Shown here piece by piece: positions 26,198 through 35,894 of a stretch of 64,000 nucleotides of DNA (positions are counted from its first letter, which is position 1; every line of letters begins with the position of its first letter). Below the pieces are notes generated by a model. It did not search any database and was not told the origin of the DNA. It saw only the letters and a program-made list of their open reading frames with translations. The DNA is taken from assembly GCF_005298175.1 (NCBI RefSeq), contig NZ_SZYH01000001.1:806001-870000 (forward strand), in the 5' to 3' direction. Origin of the DNA: Marinobacter panjinensis (GTDB lineage: Bacteria > Pseudomonadota > Gammaproteobacteria > Pseudomonadales > Oleiphilaceae). The translations under genes and the position numbers were made by a program.

Positions 26198-27507
26198 CTC
26201 AGGTTATCCATGAAATATTTGAAAACTTCCAGAATGTAATCGATCATCTCGTCCGTAATTCCTGGATAAACACCGATCCAAAACGTCTGATTCATGATGA
26301 TGTCTGTATTTGTAAGGTCACCGATGACCTTGTGTTCCCGCCCTGCATAGGCAGGTTGCCGTAACAGGTTCCCTGCAAACAGATTACGAGTACCTATTTT
26401 TCTGCCTTCCAGGAATTCCGACAGATCGTTCCTGCTGAAGGGAGCATCCGGACGAACCGTAATCAGGAAACCGAACCAGCTCGGATCACTCAGCGGTTCT
26501 GCTTCCGGTAAAATCAGGTGTTCCGTGTAAGGTTGCAATCCATCATGAAGCCGCTGCCAGTTTTTCTTACGGGTAGTGATGAAGCCGGGTAACTTTTTAA
26601 GCTGCGCCACGCCAACCGCTGCCTGCATATCGGTTATTTTCATGTTGTACCCGACATGAGAGTAGATATATTTGTGATCGTAGCCGTCAGGCAGGTCGCC
26701 AAGCTGCCAGTCATAACGTTTCCCACAGGTATTCTCATCACCCGGAGCACAGTAGCAATCTCTTCCCCAGTCCCTGAAAGACTCCACCAGCTTCTTGAGC
26801 ACGGGTTTATTCGTCAGAACGCAACCGCCTTCGCCCATGGTGATATGATGCGCGGGGTAAAAGCTTACGGTTGCCAGATCGCCGAAGGTTCCTGTGAGGC
26901 GGCCATCGTACAGGGAACCAAGCGCATCGCAGTTATCCTCAATAACCCGGAGGTTATGCTTTTTCGCGCATTCCATGACCTTGTTGAGATTGAATGGGTT
27001 TCCAAGAGTATGAGCTATCATGATCGCCCTGGTTTTCGGCGTGATCGCCTCTTCCAGAAGCCGGGTGTCCATGTTGTAGGTGCCAAGTTCCACATCCAGA
27101 TAAACCGGAATCATGCCATGCTGGATAATGGGGCTAACTGTTGCTGGAAACCCTGCGGCAACGGTTATAACCTCGTCACCTGGTTTTAACCGCTTTTCAC
27201 CAAGCTTTGGCGATGTTAAAGCCGAAAACGCCAACAGGTTAGCCGAAGACCCGGAATTACAGAGAATGGCACTTCGAATACCCAGATAACGGGCAAATTC
27301 CTTCTCAAACTGACGGGCGAATCGTCCCTCCGTGAGCCAGAAATCCAGCGTTGCGTCCATCAGGTGAATCAGATCGTCTTCAGAAAATACCCGCCCCGAT
27401 ACCGGTATATAGGTTTCACCTGGTAGAAAAATGCGTTGTCCAAAGGCGGCCTTGTAATAGCTTTCAACCTTGTCTTTTATCTGATCCCTGAGTTCGTCTG
27501 CGTGCAT
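26194..27507 (-). CDS. rfbH: CDP-4-dehydro-6-deoxyglucose 3-dehydrase (E1)
   Basis: 437 residues from the ATG at 27507, overlapping the rfbG stop as TAATG. Aminotransferase fold I with the hallmark substitution of the PLP/PMP lysine by His: [15 protein letters not shown] Cys-rich insertion holds the 2Fe-2S cluster ([17 protein letters not shown]). [21 protein letters not shown] and [11 protein letters not shown] are typical. With a reductase partner it removes the C3 hydroxyl of CDP-4-keto-6-deoxyglucose, giving 3,6-dideoxyhexoses such as abequose, paratose, tyvelose or ascarylose. No E3 reductase (rfbI/ascD type) is visible in the window. Confidence 0.95.
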   Translation of the reverse strand: MHADELRDQIKDKVESYYKAAFGQRIFLPGETYIPVSGRVFSEDDLIHLMDATLDFWLTEGRFARQFEKEFARYLGIRSAILCNSGSSANLLAFSALTSPKLGEKRLKPGDEVITVAAGFPATVSPIIQHGMIPVYLDVELGTYNMDTRLLEEAITPKTRAIMIAHTLGNPFNLNKVMECAKKHNLRVIEDNCDALGSLYDGRLTGTFGDLATVSFYPAHHITMGEGGCVLTNKPVLKKLVESFRDWGRDCYCAPGDENTCGKRYDWQLGDLPDGYDHKYIYSHVGYNMKITDMQAAVGVAQLKKLPGFITTRKKNWQRLHDGLQPYTEHLILPEAEPLSDPSWFGFLITVRPDAPFSRNDLSEFLEGRKIGTRNLFAGNLLRQPAYAGREHKVIGDLTNTDIIMNQTFWIGVYPGITDEMIDYILEVFKYFMDNLR

Positions 27508-28670
27508 TACTTAATACTCCCGCCAGAAGCCCATTCAATTCCCTGGTTTCTCGCACACTCCACATACTCTTCAATGTGGTCGGCACAGACCTGATACATG
27601 TCTACAGAACTAGCGTCTTTCTCAAGCATGGTTTTATAAAGCTTCCACCAGGTTACCGTTTCGTTGACCGCGTTCTCCCATGTATAGGCTGGAGACCAGG
27701 ACAGCAGGTGAGCCGCCTGGTCCCAATTCACCCTCAGGACGGGCGTTTCGTGACCATCATCTGGCTGGGCGCCTGTTTCGAATCGCCCACTGCCCCAGTA
27801 TTCAATCGCTTTTTCGATGACTGCACGGGAAGTCACTGGTTGCCGTTCAGCCGGGCCAAAATTCCAGGCCTGACCAAAGGTTTCAGGATCTTCCAGCAAC
27901 CTGAGGGCGAGACAAAGATATCCGCTTAACGGCTCCAGCAAATGTTGCCAGGGGCGTATGCTTTCCGGGCGGCGCACTTGTACCGGCTGACCTTCCATAC
28001 AGGCTCGCATGCAGTCGGGAAGAAGCCTGAAGCGGGCAAAATCCCCGCCACCAATAACATTACCGGCGCGCGCCGAGGCAATCGCTACTGGATGATTGGA
28101 AAACGTGATTCGATCATTACCTTCATGCCAGGCTTCACGCCAGGCGCTACGGTAAGATGAAACTGCCAGTTCCGCCATTGCTTTGCTGGAACTGTATGGG
28201 TCGAAACCCCCAAGCCTGTCATTTTCACGGTAACCCCAGTACCAACCCTGGTCGACATAGACCTTATCCGTGGTCACCACCACAACGGCCTTGACCGTGT
28301 CCGTCTGACGCACGGCTTCAAACAGGTTTACGGTTCCCATCACGTTGGTGTCGAAGGTGTCTTTTGGTGCCCTGTAGGAATCAAGAACTATCGGCTGTGC
28401 AGCCATGTGAAACACAATTTCAGGTCTGGAACTGCGAATCACCTTCGTGAGGTTTTCCACATCACGGACATCACCGGAATGGTGGATTAGCTTTTCCTGG
28501 AGCTTGCACAGCTGAAAATTGTTCGGTTCGGTGGGAGGGTCAAGACTGTAACCTATGACTTTGGCGCCAAGCTCTGTAAGCCAGACACTCAGCCATGAAC
28601 CTTTGAAGCCGGTATGTCCTGTGATCAGAACACGTCTGTTTCGAAACTGATCGCCGAATTGCCTATTCAT
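27507..28670 (-). CDS. rfbG: CDP-glucose 4,6-dehydratase
   Basis: 387 residues, ATG at 28670, first gene of the minus-strand operon rfbG-rfbH-methyltransferase-FAD protein-small membrane protein. NAD loop [18 protein letters not shown] is diagnostic for RfbG. Further blocks: [46 protein letters not shown] (Y-x3-K) and [16 protein letters not shown]. It converts CDP-glucose to CDP-4-keto-6-deoxyglucose in the cytoplasm. Length and motifs are normal. Its CDP-glucose supply is rfbF at 16652 on the opposite strand. Confidence 0.95.
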   Translation of the reverse strand: MNRQFGDQFRNRRVLITGHTGFKGSWLSVWLTELGAKVIGYSLDPPTEPNNFQLCKLQEKLIHHSGDVRDVENLTKVIRSSRPEIVFHMAAQPIVLDSYRAPKDTFDTNVMGTVNLFEAVRQTDTVKAVVVVTTDKVYVDQGWYWGYRENDRLGGFDPYSSSKAMAELAVSSYRSAWREAWHEGNDRITFSNHPVAIASARAGNVIGGGDFARFRLLPDCMRACMEGQPVQVRRPESIRPWQHLLEPLSGYLCLALRLLEDPETFGQAWNFGPAERQPVTSRAVIEKAIEYWGSGRFETGAQPDDGHETPVLRVNWDQAAHLLSWSPAYTWENAVNETVTWWKLYKTMLEKDASSVDMYQVCADHIEEYVECARNQGIEWASGGSIK

Positions 28671-29110
28671 AAAGGTAGCCGGACCTTATAAAGATTATCC
28701 CTTTACTGAGTAGGGCTTTACGAGAGTTGTTAAGGTCTTCCCTTAACGCGCATTGCCACCCTAATTCCATTTCGCTGAGTCCGTTTTGCAGGGCAAGTTC
28801 GGATACTGCTAATACTTCAACCGCCTATCGCCTCAGTGTACGTATTCTTACTATAGGATAGCACTGATTTTCCTGATGTCAGATTGCAACTGGCGCAAAC
28901 GGGCTCAGCCTGCTTTCATTCACGCCAATCAGCGGGCCTGCTTCAAATCTGGTCGTCTTACCCAAGCCGCACTTCATCGCTATACTCTGGTCGTCACAGC
29001 ATTAAATTGACTTGATTCGAAACAAGACGATAGCGTCTACTTTTAACGAACTTGTGATGGTGACAGGTCCTTTATAGGTTATTTCTACCCTTGATACAGG
29101 CCAAGGCCAC
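28671..29110. other. 440-bp divergent intergenic region between rfbG and the Wzx operon
   Basis: No gene-like frame. It must hold the promoters for both the rfbG operon (-) and the flippase operon (+). A TTGACT at 29007-29012 is followed after 16 bases by a weak -10 (GATAGC), and TATACT at 28981-28986 is another -10-like hexamer for the + strand; neither is convincing. I saw no JUMPstart/ops element. Confidence 0.5.
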
Positions 29111-30595
29111 ATGTCCAGAGTCCTCTTCTCTGTCGGTGTCATCCAGGTTTTTATCATTCTGACAGGAATGATCCGGGCAAAAATCCTGTCCATGGTGCTG
29201 GGCCCATCAGGATTTGGAATCATCGCAACGATTGATCAGGTCGTCATCACGGTGGTTCAGGTTGCCGGCTTCGGCATTCCGTTTTTCTCTTTAAAGTTCA
29301 TGTCCCGAGCCCACAGCGAGGGGAGCAGCCGTCTTCAGACCGTTTATTCAAGTTTTCTTTCCGGCCTGTTACTCCTTTCCCTTTTGACAACCGGCATCGT
29401 CATTGGAATCACTTACTGGAACCCCGCCATCTTTGGGGTTGAGCTAGCCCCGTACAAACTGTTCATAATTATCGCGCTCCTTAACGTCCCTGCGATGATG
29501 CTCGGCATATTTTTTGTTCATACGCTGGCTGCGGCTCAGATGACTTCGGCAAGTGCAACCCTGAATCTGGTGGTCACTTTCTGTCTCGCATTCGCGGCAA
29601 GCAGCGCCGCCTGGCTTTTCGGGATGAATGCCATCTATATATGTGTGGCCATCACGGGCGTTGTTACCACTGTTGGATCAGTCTGGCATATCAAAAGAAA
29701 GCTATCTTTGAACATCAGCGACCCATCAGCAGGTATTCTGAAAGAACTGCGGCGAAGCCCCGAAATCATTTCCTTTTCACTGTTCGGCCACGCGGCTTTG
29801 TCAGCCTACTCAATCGCTATGCTGATAGCGCGCTACGAGGTTTTCTCTACGATGGGCGAGGCTCAGGCCGGTTTTCTACAGGCCATGTTCGGAATTGCTC
29901 TGGCACTGGGCGCAATATCCGGCCCGCTCAATATTCTTTACCTCACGCCGATTCTGAACCGAAATATTCCAAACCAGGAAAAGTTCGATAACGCGCATGA
30001 ATTCCAGGGGTTAATGATTTTAATTATTTTCATGCTATCCCTCCCCTTTCTCCTTTTCCCCAAACTGGCCCTGACGATCCTGTATTCCTCTGAATTCAGG
30101 CCAGCTTCCGGGTACCTCTATCTGTTTATTTTCTGGCAAAGCATGTATGTCATTGTCAATGTATACCAACAGCTTCTTGTGGGACTCGATGACGTGAAAT
30201 TTTTTTCCATCAGCACACTTCTTTCCTACATTGTCGCCATTGTGGCAACCCCCTTCCTGGTTGAAAGATTCGGGTTGCCCGGCGCAGCCCTCTCACTGTC
30301 GTTGAGCGTTTTCCTCAATGGCCTGGCCATTCCATGGAGACTGTCAACGCGCTTCAAGACAAACATTCCATCCGGAGTTTGGCTAAGGATAATTCTGTGT
30401 CTTGCAGGAATCCTCTTTACCGGGCTTCTATTTCCTTATCTCGAAGAGTTCTCGGTGATAGGCTTTTCGGCAAGGGTGATTTATGTCGCCTTACTAATCC
30501 CGATTTTTTGGAAACTGCTGCCACTGGAACAGAAACGGATGGTTTTGGATCAAATCAGCCGAATAAGGACGCGAGGAACGGACGGCAATGGGTAA
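29111..30595 (+). CDS. polysaccharide flippase, Wzx/PST family
   Basis: 494 residues, ATG at 29111 with AAGG upstream. A hydrophobic protein with 12-14 membrane helices in MATE/PST order: IRAKILSMVLGPSGFGIIATID is the conserved first loop, followed by QVVITVVQVAGFGIP, and SEIISFSLFGHAALSAYS-like text (residues 215-232). It should move undecaprenyl-linked oligosaccharide across the inner membrane. It is the only intact flippase in the window, since the one at 11.3-11.9 kb is truncated. It begins the + strand operon running to 37.75 kb; its 3' end overlaps a broken sulfotransferase frame. Confidence 0.88.
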   Translation: MSRVLFSVGVIQVFIILTGMIRAKILSMVLGPSGFGIIATIDQVVITVVQVAGFGIPFFSLKFMSRAHSEGSSRLQTVYSSFLSGLLLLSLLTTGIVIGITYWNPAIFGVELAPYKLFIIIALLNVPAMMLGIFFVHTLAAAQMTSASATLNLVVTFCLAFAASSAAWLFGMNAIYICVAITGVVTTVGSVWHIKRKLSLNISDPSAGILKELRRSPEIISFSLFGHAALSAYSIAMLIARYEVFSTMGEAQAGFLQAMFGIALALGAISGPLNILYLTPILNRNIPNQEKFDNAHEFQGLMILIIFMLSLPFLLFPKLALTILYSSEFRPASGYLYLFIFWQSMYVIVNVYQQLLVGLDDVKFFSISTLLSYIVAIVATPFLVERFGLPGAALSLSLSVFLNGLAIPWRLSTRFKTNIPSGVWLRIILCLAGILFTGLLFPYLEEFSVIGFSARVIYVALLIPIFWKLLPLEQKRMVLDQISRIRTRGTDGNG

Positions 30596-31045
30596 GCGAT
30601 CGGAGAAGGCAAAATCTCAACTGCCATGGTGGTTAAGGGCATTTGACGACAAATACGGCGTTACCTGGCGAGGGTATAATGGTATTCGACGCATCAATCT
30701 CCGCCGCGGCATGCGATTTGCCAAAGCCTGGTTAGAAGGGCCCAGATACCGGTCGCCCATCTTCATTGCGGATTGAATACATTCTGAAGGTTTTCCCCGA
30801 CGCCCAGTTCGTTGTCATTCATCGAGCCCCCTGTGCGGTCATCAATTCGTTCATAAACGGCTGGCGAGATACCGGGTTGGCGCGAACTGGTCAACTCAAC
30901 CGTTCCGGTAATCGCCTTCAGGCAGTGGGCCGAATACGTTCGAGCTGTCGCAAGCGCACGTGACACAGTCCCAGATTCGAAATATAGTGAAATTTTCCTG
31001 GAGGATATCCAGCACCATCCAGAACAGGTACTTGATAAAGGATAG
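30588..31045 (+). pseudogene. sulfotransferase remnant with internal deletion and frameshifts
   Basis: Three consecutive frames carry parts of one sulfotransferase. From 30588: PWWLRAFDDKYGVTWRGYNG to SPIFIAD then stop, just where the PAPS-binding loop (GxGRSGTT type) should follow. From 30766 in another frame: RIEYILKVFPDAQFVVIHR with WRDTG, the 3'-phosphate-binding region. Then in a third frame: FRQWAEYVRAVASARDT and YSEIFLEDIQHHPEQVLDKG to the TAG at 31043-31045. The P-loop is missing, so function is lost. It suggests the polymer was once sulfated or the gene came in with the cassette. Confidence 0.7.
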
Positions 31046-31057
31046 GGAATAGCCGCC

Positions 31058-32065
31058 ATGCACAATTTACTCGCCACGCTCTGGTGTTGCCCCTCCTGTC
31101 GAGGCTCTTTAGGGCAAATCAATGAGGACCTGCATTGTGAAGCCTGCCAAACAAAGTATCCGGTCGTACATGGCATTCCCGATCTGCGCGTAGCGATGGA
31201 CTCATGGATTGATTTAAACGAAGATCGCACAAGAGCCCTCGAGGCTGCTGACCGAGTCTGTCGGGAGGGGCTTGAAGCCACAATCCGCCATATTTTCCGC
31301 TCCAGCCGTGGCATGAGTGAAAGCCAGGCCGATTACCGCACTCGCCAGATTCTTGCCGGCGTTGAAAAATGTCAATCCCAATGCTCAGACTGGCTGAAAT
31401 CCGCCGTTGAGTCGGATGGAGTTATCCTGGAAATAGGTTGTGGTCCGGGCCAAATGCTCGCCGCTGCCGCAACTCGAGGCTGCGAGGTGGCGGGAGTTGA
31501 TGTGTCAATGGAGTGGCTGGTCATTGCTCGTCATTTGGTAGAACGCTACGGTGGCCGACCGAACCTGGCCGCCGGATTTGCCGAACAACTACCGTTAACA
31601 GACGACTCCGTTGAAGCCATTATTTCGCTGGATGTCATTGAGCACGTAGGTGATCAAGAGGCGTATGCAAAAGAGTTGGGACGCGTACTCAATTCCGGAG
31701 GTTTTTTCGCACTGTCAACACCCAATCGCTACAGTCTCTCACCAGAACCCCATGTGAATGTCTGGGGCGTGGGCTATTTGCCCCGTTCGCTTCAGGCCCG
31801 CTACGTAAAGTTAGTCAAAAACCAGTCCTACGCATTTACCCGTTTGCTGAGTGTTCGGGAAACCAGGAAACTGTTCTCCAAGGCAAGAGGCTTTGATTCC
31901 CGAATTGTGTTTCCCGGGATTCCAGAGCACGAGCTGTCGAGCTTCACAAAAAACAGGAAAAGATTGGCGCGTATTTATAATCGGTTGGTTGAAATTCGGC
32001 TGGTGAAAGTGTTCCTACCTTTTTTTGGTGCCTATTACCGTGTGTGCGGAAATCTCAGGCATTGA
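31058..32065 (+). CDS. methyltransferase with N-terminal Trm112-like zinc ribbon
   Basis: 335 residues, ATG at 31058. The N-terminus is a short zinc ribbon, CCPSCRGSLG and CEACQTKYPVVHGIPDLR (Cys pairs at about 10-14 and 29-32). After a helical linker a class I methyltransferase core starts at about 120: VILEIGCGPGQMLAAAATRG, VAGVDVSMEWLVIARHLVERY, DVIEHVGDQEAYAKELGRVL, and ALSTPNRYSL. A basic hydrophobic C-terminus (KVFLPFFGAYYRVCG) may touch the membrane. Paralogue of the product of 39868-40917. Likely methylates a sugar or lipid-linked glycan; exact target unknown. Confidence 0.83.
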   Translation: MHNLLATLWCCPSCRGSLGQINEDLHCEACQTKYPVVHGIPDLRVAMDSWIDLNEDRTRALEAADRVCREGLEATIRHIFRSSRGMSESQADYRTRQILAGVEKCQSQCSDWLKSAVESDGVILEIGCGPGQMLAAAATRGCEVAGVDVSMEWLVIARHLVERYGGRPNLAAGFAEQLPLTDDSVEAIISLDVIEHVGDQEAYAKELGRVLNSGGFFALSTPNRYSLSPEPHVNVWGVGYLPRSLQARYVKLVKNQSYAFTRLLSVRETRKLFSKARGFDSRIVFPGIPEHELSSFTKNRKRLARIYNRLVEIRLVKVFLPFFGAYYRVCGNLRH

Positions 32066-32176
32066 ATTGCGCCAGGTATCGCGATTGAATCAAGGATGAC
32101 ATCAGGATGACAAAACCACTCCATTGGCTATTTACCAAATCGTCTATCGCAGAGAATCCATGTAGTTGGCCTGACA

Positions 32177-33088
32177 ATGACCACTGATACAGATAATCAA
32201 CTGACTATCGCCTGCATCTGCATTGTCGGAGGAGCGGCGCTTGAAAACAGTGTTTGCTCAATCCTGGCAACTGGTCTACACAGCATCATTGTCGCAGATC
32301 CCGACGCCATTACTCCAAAAGTTAAAGACATCATCCGTGATCACTGCATCGAATGGATAGACAGTCGTGGTTGCAGCGTGCCTGCAAAACGCGCATTGGC
32401 AACCAACCATTGCACATCGGAGTGGATAGCTTTTATCGAGGATACCTGCACCGTTGACGATTCCTGGCGCTCAGGTTGCGAGGCTGTCATGGAGATGAAG
32501 GATGCTGCCGGTGCATCCGGTCCCGTACGACTGGGCAGCCCCCTCGACAGGCGCGCACGCGCCCTGTACTGCTCAGATTATGGCTCGTTCTTTCCCGCAG
32601 CACTTAGTGACCAGAGCGAAAGCGAAGGAAAAAGCGCACTTTCGGCAAACACTCTGCCGGGAGTCAACTTGCTGTACCGGCGTGCACTCTTAATGAGCTA
32701 TATGAATGGGGATGGGTTAATAGAGTCGGAAATCAATCCCCGAATCAGAGGTGACGGACACATGCTGTACATCCATGAAAGTCTCTCGGTGACGCTGCGC
32801 TATACCGATTCAGCCGGCGCGGCCTTCCATACAAGATTCAACCACGGTCGACTCTACGGCGGCCTTCAGGCGCGTAACCTTAATGCTCCCGCCCGATTGG
32901 TCCGCGCACTGGCCTGTGTGCTTTTGCCATTTGTTCTGTCACTTCGCTCTCTTAAGGCATTGGCGGGCACCCGTGAACAAGTAGCAACCACAGCTCTGTG
33001 GATTGTTATGTTCGAAACCGTATGGAGTGTCGGGGAATGCACAGGCTATCTTCTGGGTAGCGGCAATTCTCTGGCGGATTGGCAGTAA
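32177..33088 (+). CDS. divergent GT2-like protein, paralogue 1 of 4
   Basis: 303 residues, ATG at 32177. Fold suggested by order: LTIACICIVGGAALENSV at the start, AKRALATNHCTSEWIAFIEDT in the place of the GT-A DxD region (here EDT), then TLPGVNLLYRRALL and IHESLSVTLRYT. The second half has FHTRFNHGRLYGGLQARN, a membrane segment (ALACVLLPFVLSL) and a terminal TVWSVGECTGYLLGSG. Three other genes in the window share the pattern RxRYxHGRxYG...WxxGExxGY. Probably a membrane-associated glycosyltransferase for the surface glycan; a changed metal motif leaves activity open. The stop overlaps the next ATG (TAATG). Confidence 0.72.
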   Translation: MTTDTDNQLTIACICIVGGAALENSVCSILATGLHSIIVADPDAITPKVKDIIRDHCIEWIDSRGCSVPAKRALATNHCTSEWIAFIEDTCTVDDSWRSGCEAVMEMKDAAGASGPVRLGSPLDRRARALYCSDYGSFFPAALSDQSESEGKSALSANTLPGVNLLYRRALLMSYMNGDGLIESEINPRIRGDGHMLYIHESLSVTLRYTDSAGAAFHTRFNHGRLYGGLQARNLNAPARLVRALACVLLPFVLSLRSLKALAGTREQVATTALWIVMFETVWSVGECTGYLLGSGNSLADWQ

Positions 33089-34683
33089 TGAGAAACTGGG
33101 CTGATCATCCCTCATCGGTTGTGTTCGCCATTCTGGCACTGGCGGCTTTTTATCTTTTGACCTTGGTAGACGGGCAGAATTGGAGCGGAGATTTCAGCCT
33201 TTATATTCTCCATGCCCAAAACCTTGTAGAGGGCAGGCACTATCTGGATACCGGTTACCTGCTAAATCCGGTGTCCAAGTTCGTAGGTCCCTACGGTTAC
33301 CCCCCCGTCTTTCCACTGCTGTTGGCGCCTGTGTATGCCGTGTTCGGTCTTGATCAGGAGATGCTGAAGTGGGTTGCCGTTGCCTCCTTTTGTATTTCTC
33401 TGTGGCTGGCAGCAAAGATTTTCGAGAGATATCTGGAGCAACGCTGGGTCTTTTTCCTGATACTTGTGATCGGCCTCAACCCCTACCTGTGGGATTTCAC
33501 CAATCTAATCCGCGCCGATTTCACCTTCACAGTGTTCTGCTATCTTTCGCTTTTCTTCATGCTGTTTTTTCTGGACGCTGACCGGGACAAGCCCGAGGGT
33601 CCCGGCAGAAAAATAACAGCAAGCATCCTGATTGGCTGCTCGATGTATCTGGCCTACGGGACTCGTGAAATCGGTGTTGTTCTGCCACTGACGCTTCTGA
33701 CATTCGATATCGTGTGCCGGCGCCGTATTTCACTGGTTAGCATCGGCGCTTTGGGAATCTTTGCGCTGTTTGCCTGGCTGCAGAACCTCTGGTTTTCAAC
33801 CTCATTTATCCCGGCGTATGTTGAGGAAAATCTGAAAAACCTGATTGGCGATCAGGCTGCGTCCGCTGATCTGAACCACCTGAATTTTGTAGACCTCAAT
33901 CCGGGCCGTATCCTGGATCGAATTATCGGTTACCGCTGGGCTCTTGAGAGGTTCTGGCCCCCCTCTTCCAGTTCCGTCATCAATACGCTGAATGCGCTAC
34001 TGTTTAACGTGTTCAGCCTGCTTGCGGTCTGTGGTTTTATTCAGGCGCTTTTCCGGCGGATCACAGTTCTGGAAATATTTCTGGGCGGGTATATTGCGGT
34101 ACTGCTGCTCTTCGGTGCGCCTTCCACTATCCGCTATCTGATCCCGATCTTTCCATTTTTCCTGTTTTACGGCTTTCTTTTTTGCCAGCAGACGATTTTT
34201 CCTTGGCTACCGAGGCTGAAATACGCTGTGGCCGGCGTGTATTTCCTGCTACTTGCGATGATCAGTCTGCCGGTCATGTCCTCCATGGAGTATCTTCAGC
34301 TTGAAAGGGGCATTACCCATCCGGACGCAAAAGCCATGTTCCGTTTTATCAGGGACGAAACCGAGACTGACGATACCATCGTTTTCATCAAGCCCCGGAT
34401 AATGGCCCTGATGACCCAACGGCAAAGCGCAACCTGGCCATCACCAGTTTACAGCGACCCTGAAACGGTGAACCGTTTTTTTGATGCTCTAAGGGCCGAT
34501 TACTACGTTGACATGAACCTCGAAGCATGGATGCTCCCCCTGACTCGTTCTGAGCCCCCGAGCCAATGTTTCAGATCAGTTTTCAGGAACGAACACTTCG
34601 CTGTTTACCGCTACGAAGGACAGTCCTGCGAAAAGCAGAAGTCTGCAGCTAATTCAACAAATAGCATACTGAGGTCACGATGA
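33088..34683 (+). CDS. GT39/PMT-like polytopic membrane glycosyltransferase
   Basis: 531 residues from the ATG at 33088, coupled to the previous stop (TAATG); the TTG at 33079 is rejected. About ten membrane helices. The first periplasmic loop carries the family Asp in GDFSLYILHAQNLVEG with GYPPVFPLLLAPVYAVFG, as in ArnT/PMT-type enzymes using polyprenyl-phosphate sugars; IRADFTFTVFCYLSLFF and YGTREIGVVLPLTLL are later helices. The soluble C-terminus (from about 400) contains FRFIRDETETDDTIVF. It would add a sugar on the periplasmic face; a Wzy-like polymerase role is a less likely alternative. Confidence 0.78.
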   Translation: MRNWADHPSSVVFAILALAAFYLLTLVDGQNWSGDFSLYILHAQNLVEGRHYLDTGYLLNPVSKFVGPYGYPPVFPLLLAPVYAVFGLDQEMLKWVAVASFCISLWLAAKIFERYLEQRWVFFLILVIGLNPYLWDFTNLIRADFTFTVFCYLSLFFMLFFLDADRDKPEGPGRKITASILIGCSMYLAYGTREIGVVLPLTLLTFDIVCRRRISLVSIGALGIFALFAWLQNLWFSTSFIPAYVEENLKNLIGDQAASADLNHLNFVDLNPGRILDRIIGYRWALERFWPPSSSSVINTLNALLFNVFSLLAVCGFIQALFRRITVLEIFLGGYIAVLLLFGAPSTIRYLIPIFPFFLFYGFLFCQQTIFPWLPRLKYAVAGVYFLLLAMISLPVMSSMEYLQLERGITHPDAKAMFRFIRDETETDDTIVFIKPRIMALMTQRQSATWPSPVYSDPETVNRFFDALRADYYVDMNLEAWMLPLTRSEPPSQCFRSVFRNEHFAVYRYEGQSCEKQKSAANSTNSILRSR

Positions 34684-35891
34684 GATTCTGCATGGTGACC
34701 ACCTTCTATCCACCTTATAATTTTGGTGGGGATGGCATCTTTGTCCGGGAACTGGCCGTTTCACTGGTCAGGTTGGGCCACTCTGTCCGCGTTATCCACT
34801 GTGAGGATGCGTACCGGCTCGGCTCCAATACAAGCGATCCCGGTTTGCCCCGGCGTTACGACGACGAAGGTGTGCAGGTGTGCCGGCTCAAAAGCTCCCT
34901 GGGTGCGCTCTCGCCGTTACTGACGCAGCAGCTGGGGCACCCTGCCCTGAAAGCAGGTGCTATCTCCGACCTGCTCAATGACGATTTTGACGTCATCAAC
35001 TATCACAACATTTCACTGGTGGGGGGCCCTGCCATACTCTCTCTCGGCGAGGCGCCGGTGAAGCTCTACACTTTGCATGAACACTGGCTGGTCTGTGCCA
35101 CCCATATATTCTGGAAGAACGGCGTGAAGCGTTGTGACTCCCGTCAGTGCCTGCAATGCTGCTTACGCTCCGGTGTCCCACCTCAGTTCTGGCGATACAC
35201 TGGCCTGGCCAGACGCCATCTTGAACAGATTGATTGCCTCATCGCACCCAGCCAGTTCACAGCAAACCAGCACAAGCAACTGTATCCCGGCGTGCCAACG
35301 CGCATTGTTCCGCTCTACTCACGCCTGGCCCCGTCAAGGGAAATGACTGGCAACTGGAGCCGCAACGATCCTCCGAGATTTGTGTATAGCGGTCGGATCA
35401 CCGCATCCAAAGGTGTGGAATCCGTGCTTGAGCAATTCACGGCACTCGAGGAATATGAGCTGGTACTTGCTGGAGACGGCGATGCTCTGCCCCAATTAAG
35501 GGAGCGTTTTGCCCATTACCCCAACATCCACTTTACCGGCCGACTTTATGAAGCCTCACTGATAGAGCTTTATAGCAGTGCAACAGCGCTGATTTTTCCG
35601 TCCATTGCACCGGAAACCTTTGGGCTGACAGCGGTCGAAGCCATGGCCTGTGGCACCCCGGCCATTGTCAGGGATTCCGGCGGCTGCGCAGAAATCATAG
35701 AAACCACGAAAGCAGGTTTTGTCTACAAAGAAGACAGCGAGTTACCGGCCTTGCTGCATCGGATGGTTCGGCAGACCGGATTGCGCGAACAGCTGTCAGA
35801 GCTGGCGGTAAACGCAGTCCAGAGATTCTATACCCGTCAGCGGTACCTGAACGATTATCTGGCAGTGATTGAAGAATTACGGGGGTTTTGA
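34680..35891 (+). CDS. GT4 glycosyltransferase
   Basis: 403 residues, ATG overlapping the previous stop (ATGA). N-terminal MVTTFYPPYNFGGDGIFVRE is the usual acceptor-domain glycine loop. A Cys-rich insertion (CDSRQCLQCCLRSG near 157-170) may hold a metal or a disulfide. Donor domain: FVYSGRITASKGVESVLEQF, ELVLAGDGDALPQL and the E-x7-E in ETFGLTAVEAMACGTPAIV. Cytoplasmic, at the membrane surface; acts in assembling the repeat unit. The two GT2-like genes downstream are in the same operon. Confidence 0.86.
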   Translation: MRFCMVTTFYPPYNFGGDGIFVRELAVSLVRLGHSVRVIHCEDAYRLGSNTSDPGLPRRYDDEGVQVCRLKSSLGALSPLLTQQLGHPALKAGAISDLLNDDFDVINYHNISLVGGPAILSLGEAPVKLYTLHEHWLVCATHIFWKNGVKRCDSRQCLQCCLRSGVPPQFWRYTGLARRHLEQIDCLIAPSQFTANQHKQLYPGVPTRIVPLYSRLAPSREMTGNWSRNDPPRFVYSGRITASKGVESVLEQFTALEEYELVLAGDGDALPQLRERFAHYPNIHFTGRLYEASLIELYSSATALIFPSIAPETFGLTAVEAMACGTPAIVRDSGGCAEIIETTKAGFVYKEDSELPALLHRMVRQTGLREQLSELAVNAVQRFYTRQRYLNDYLAVIEELRGF

Positions 35892-35894
35892 TCA

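Noticed and set aside
28671..29110. JUMPstart/ops element before the flippase operon
   Set aside because: No GGCGGTAGCGT-like core was found in the intergenic region on either strand by eye.
30763..31314. 183-codon minus-strand frame over the sulfotransferase remnant and the next gene
   Set aside because: It crosses a pseudogene and the start of a clear methyltransferase on +, has no ribosome site and no recognisable motif.
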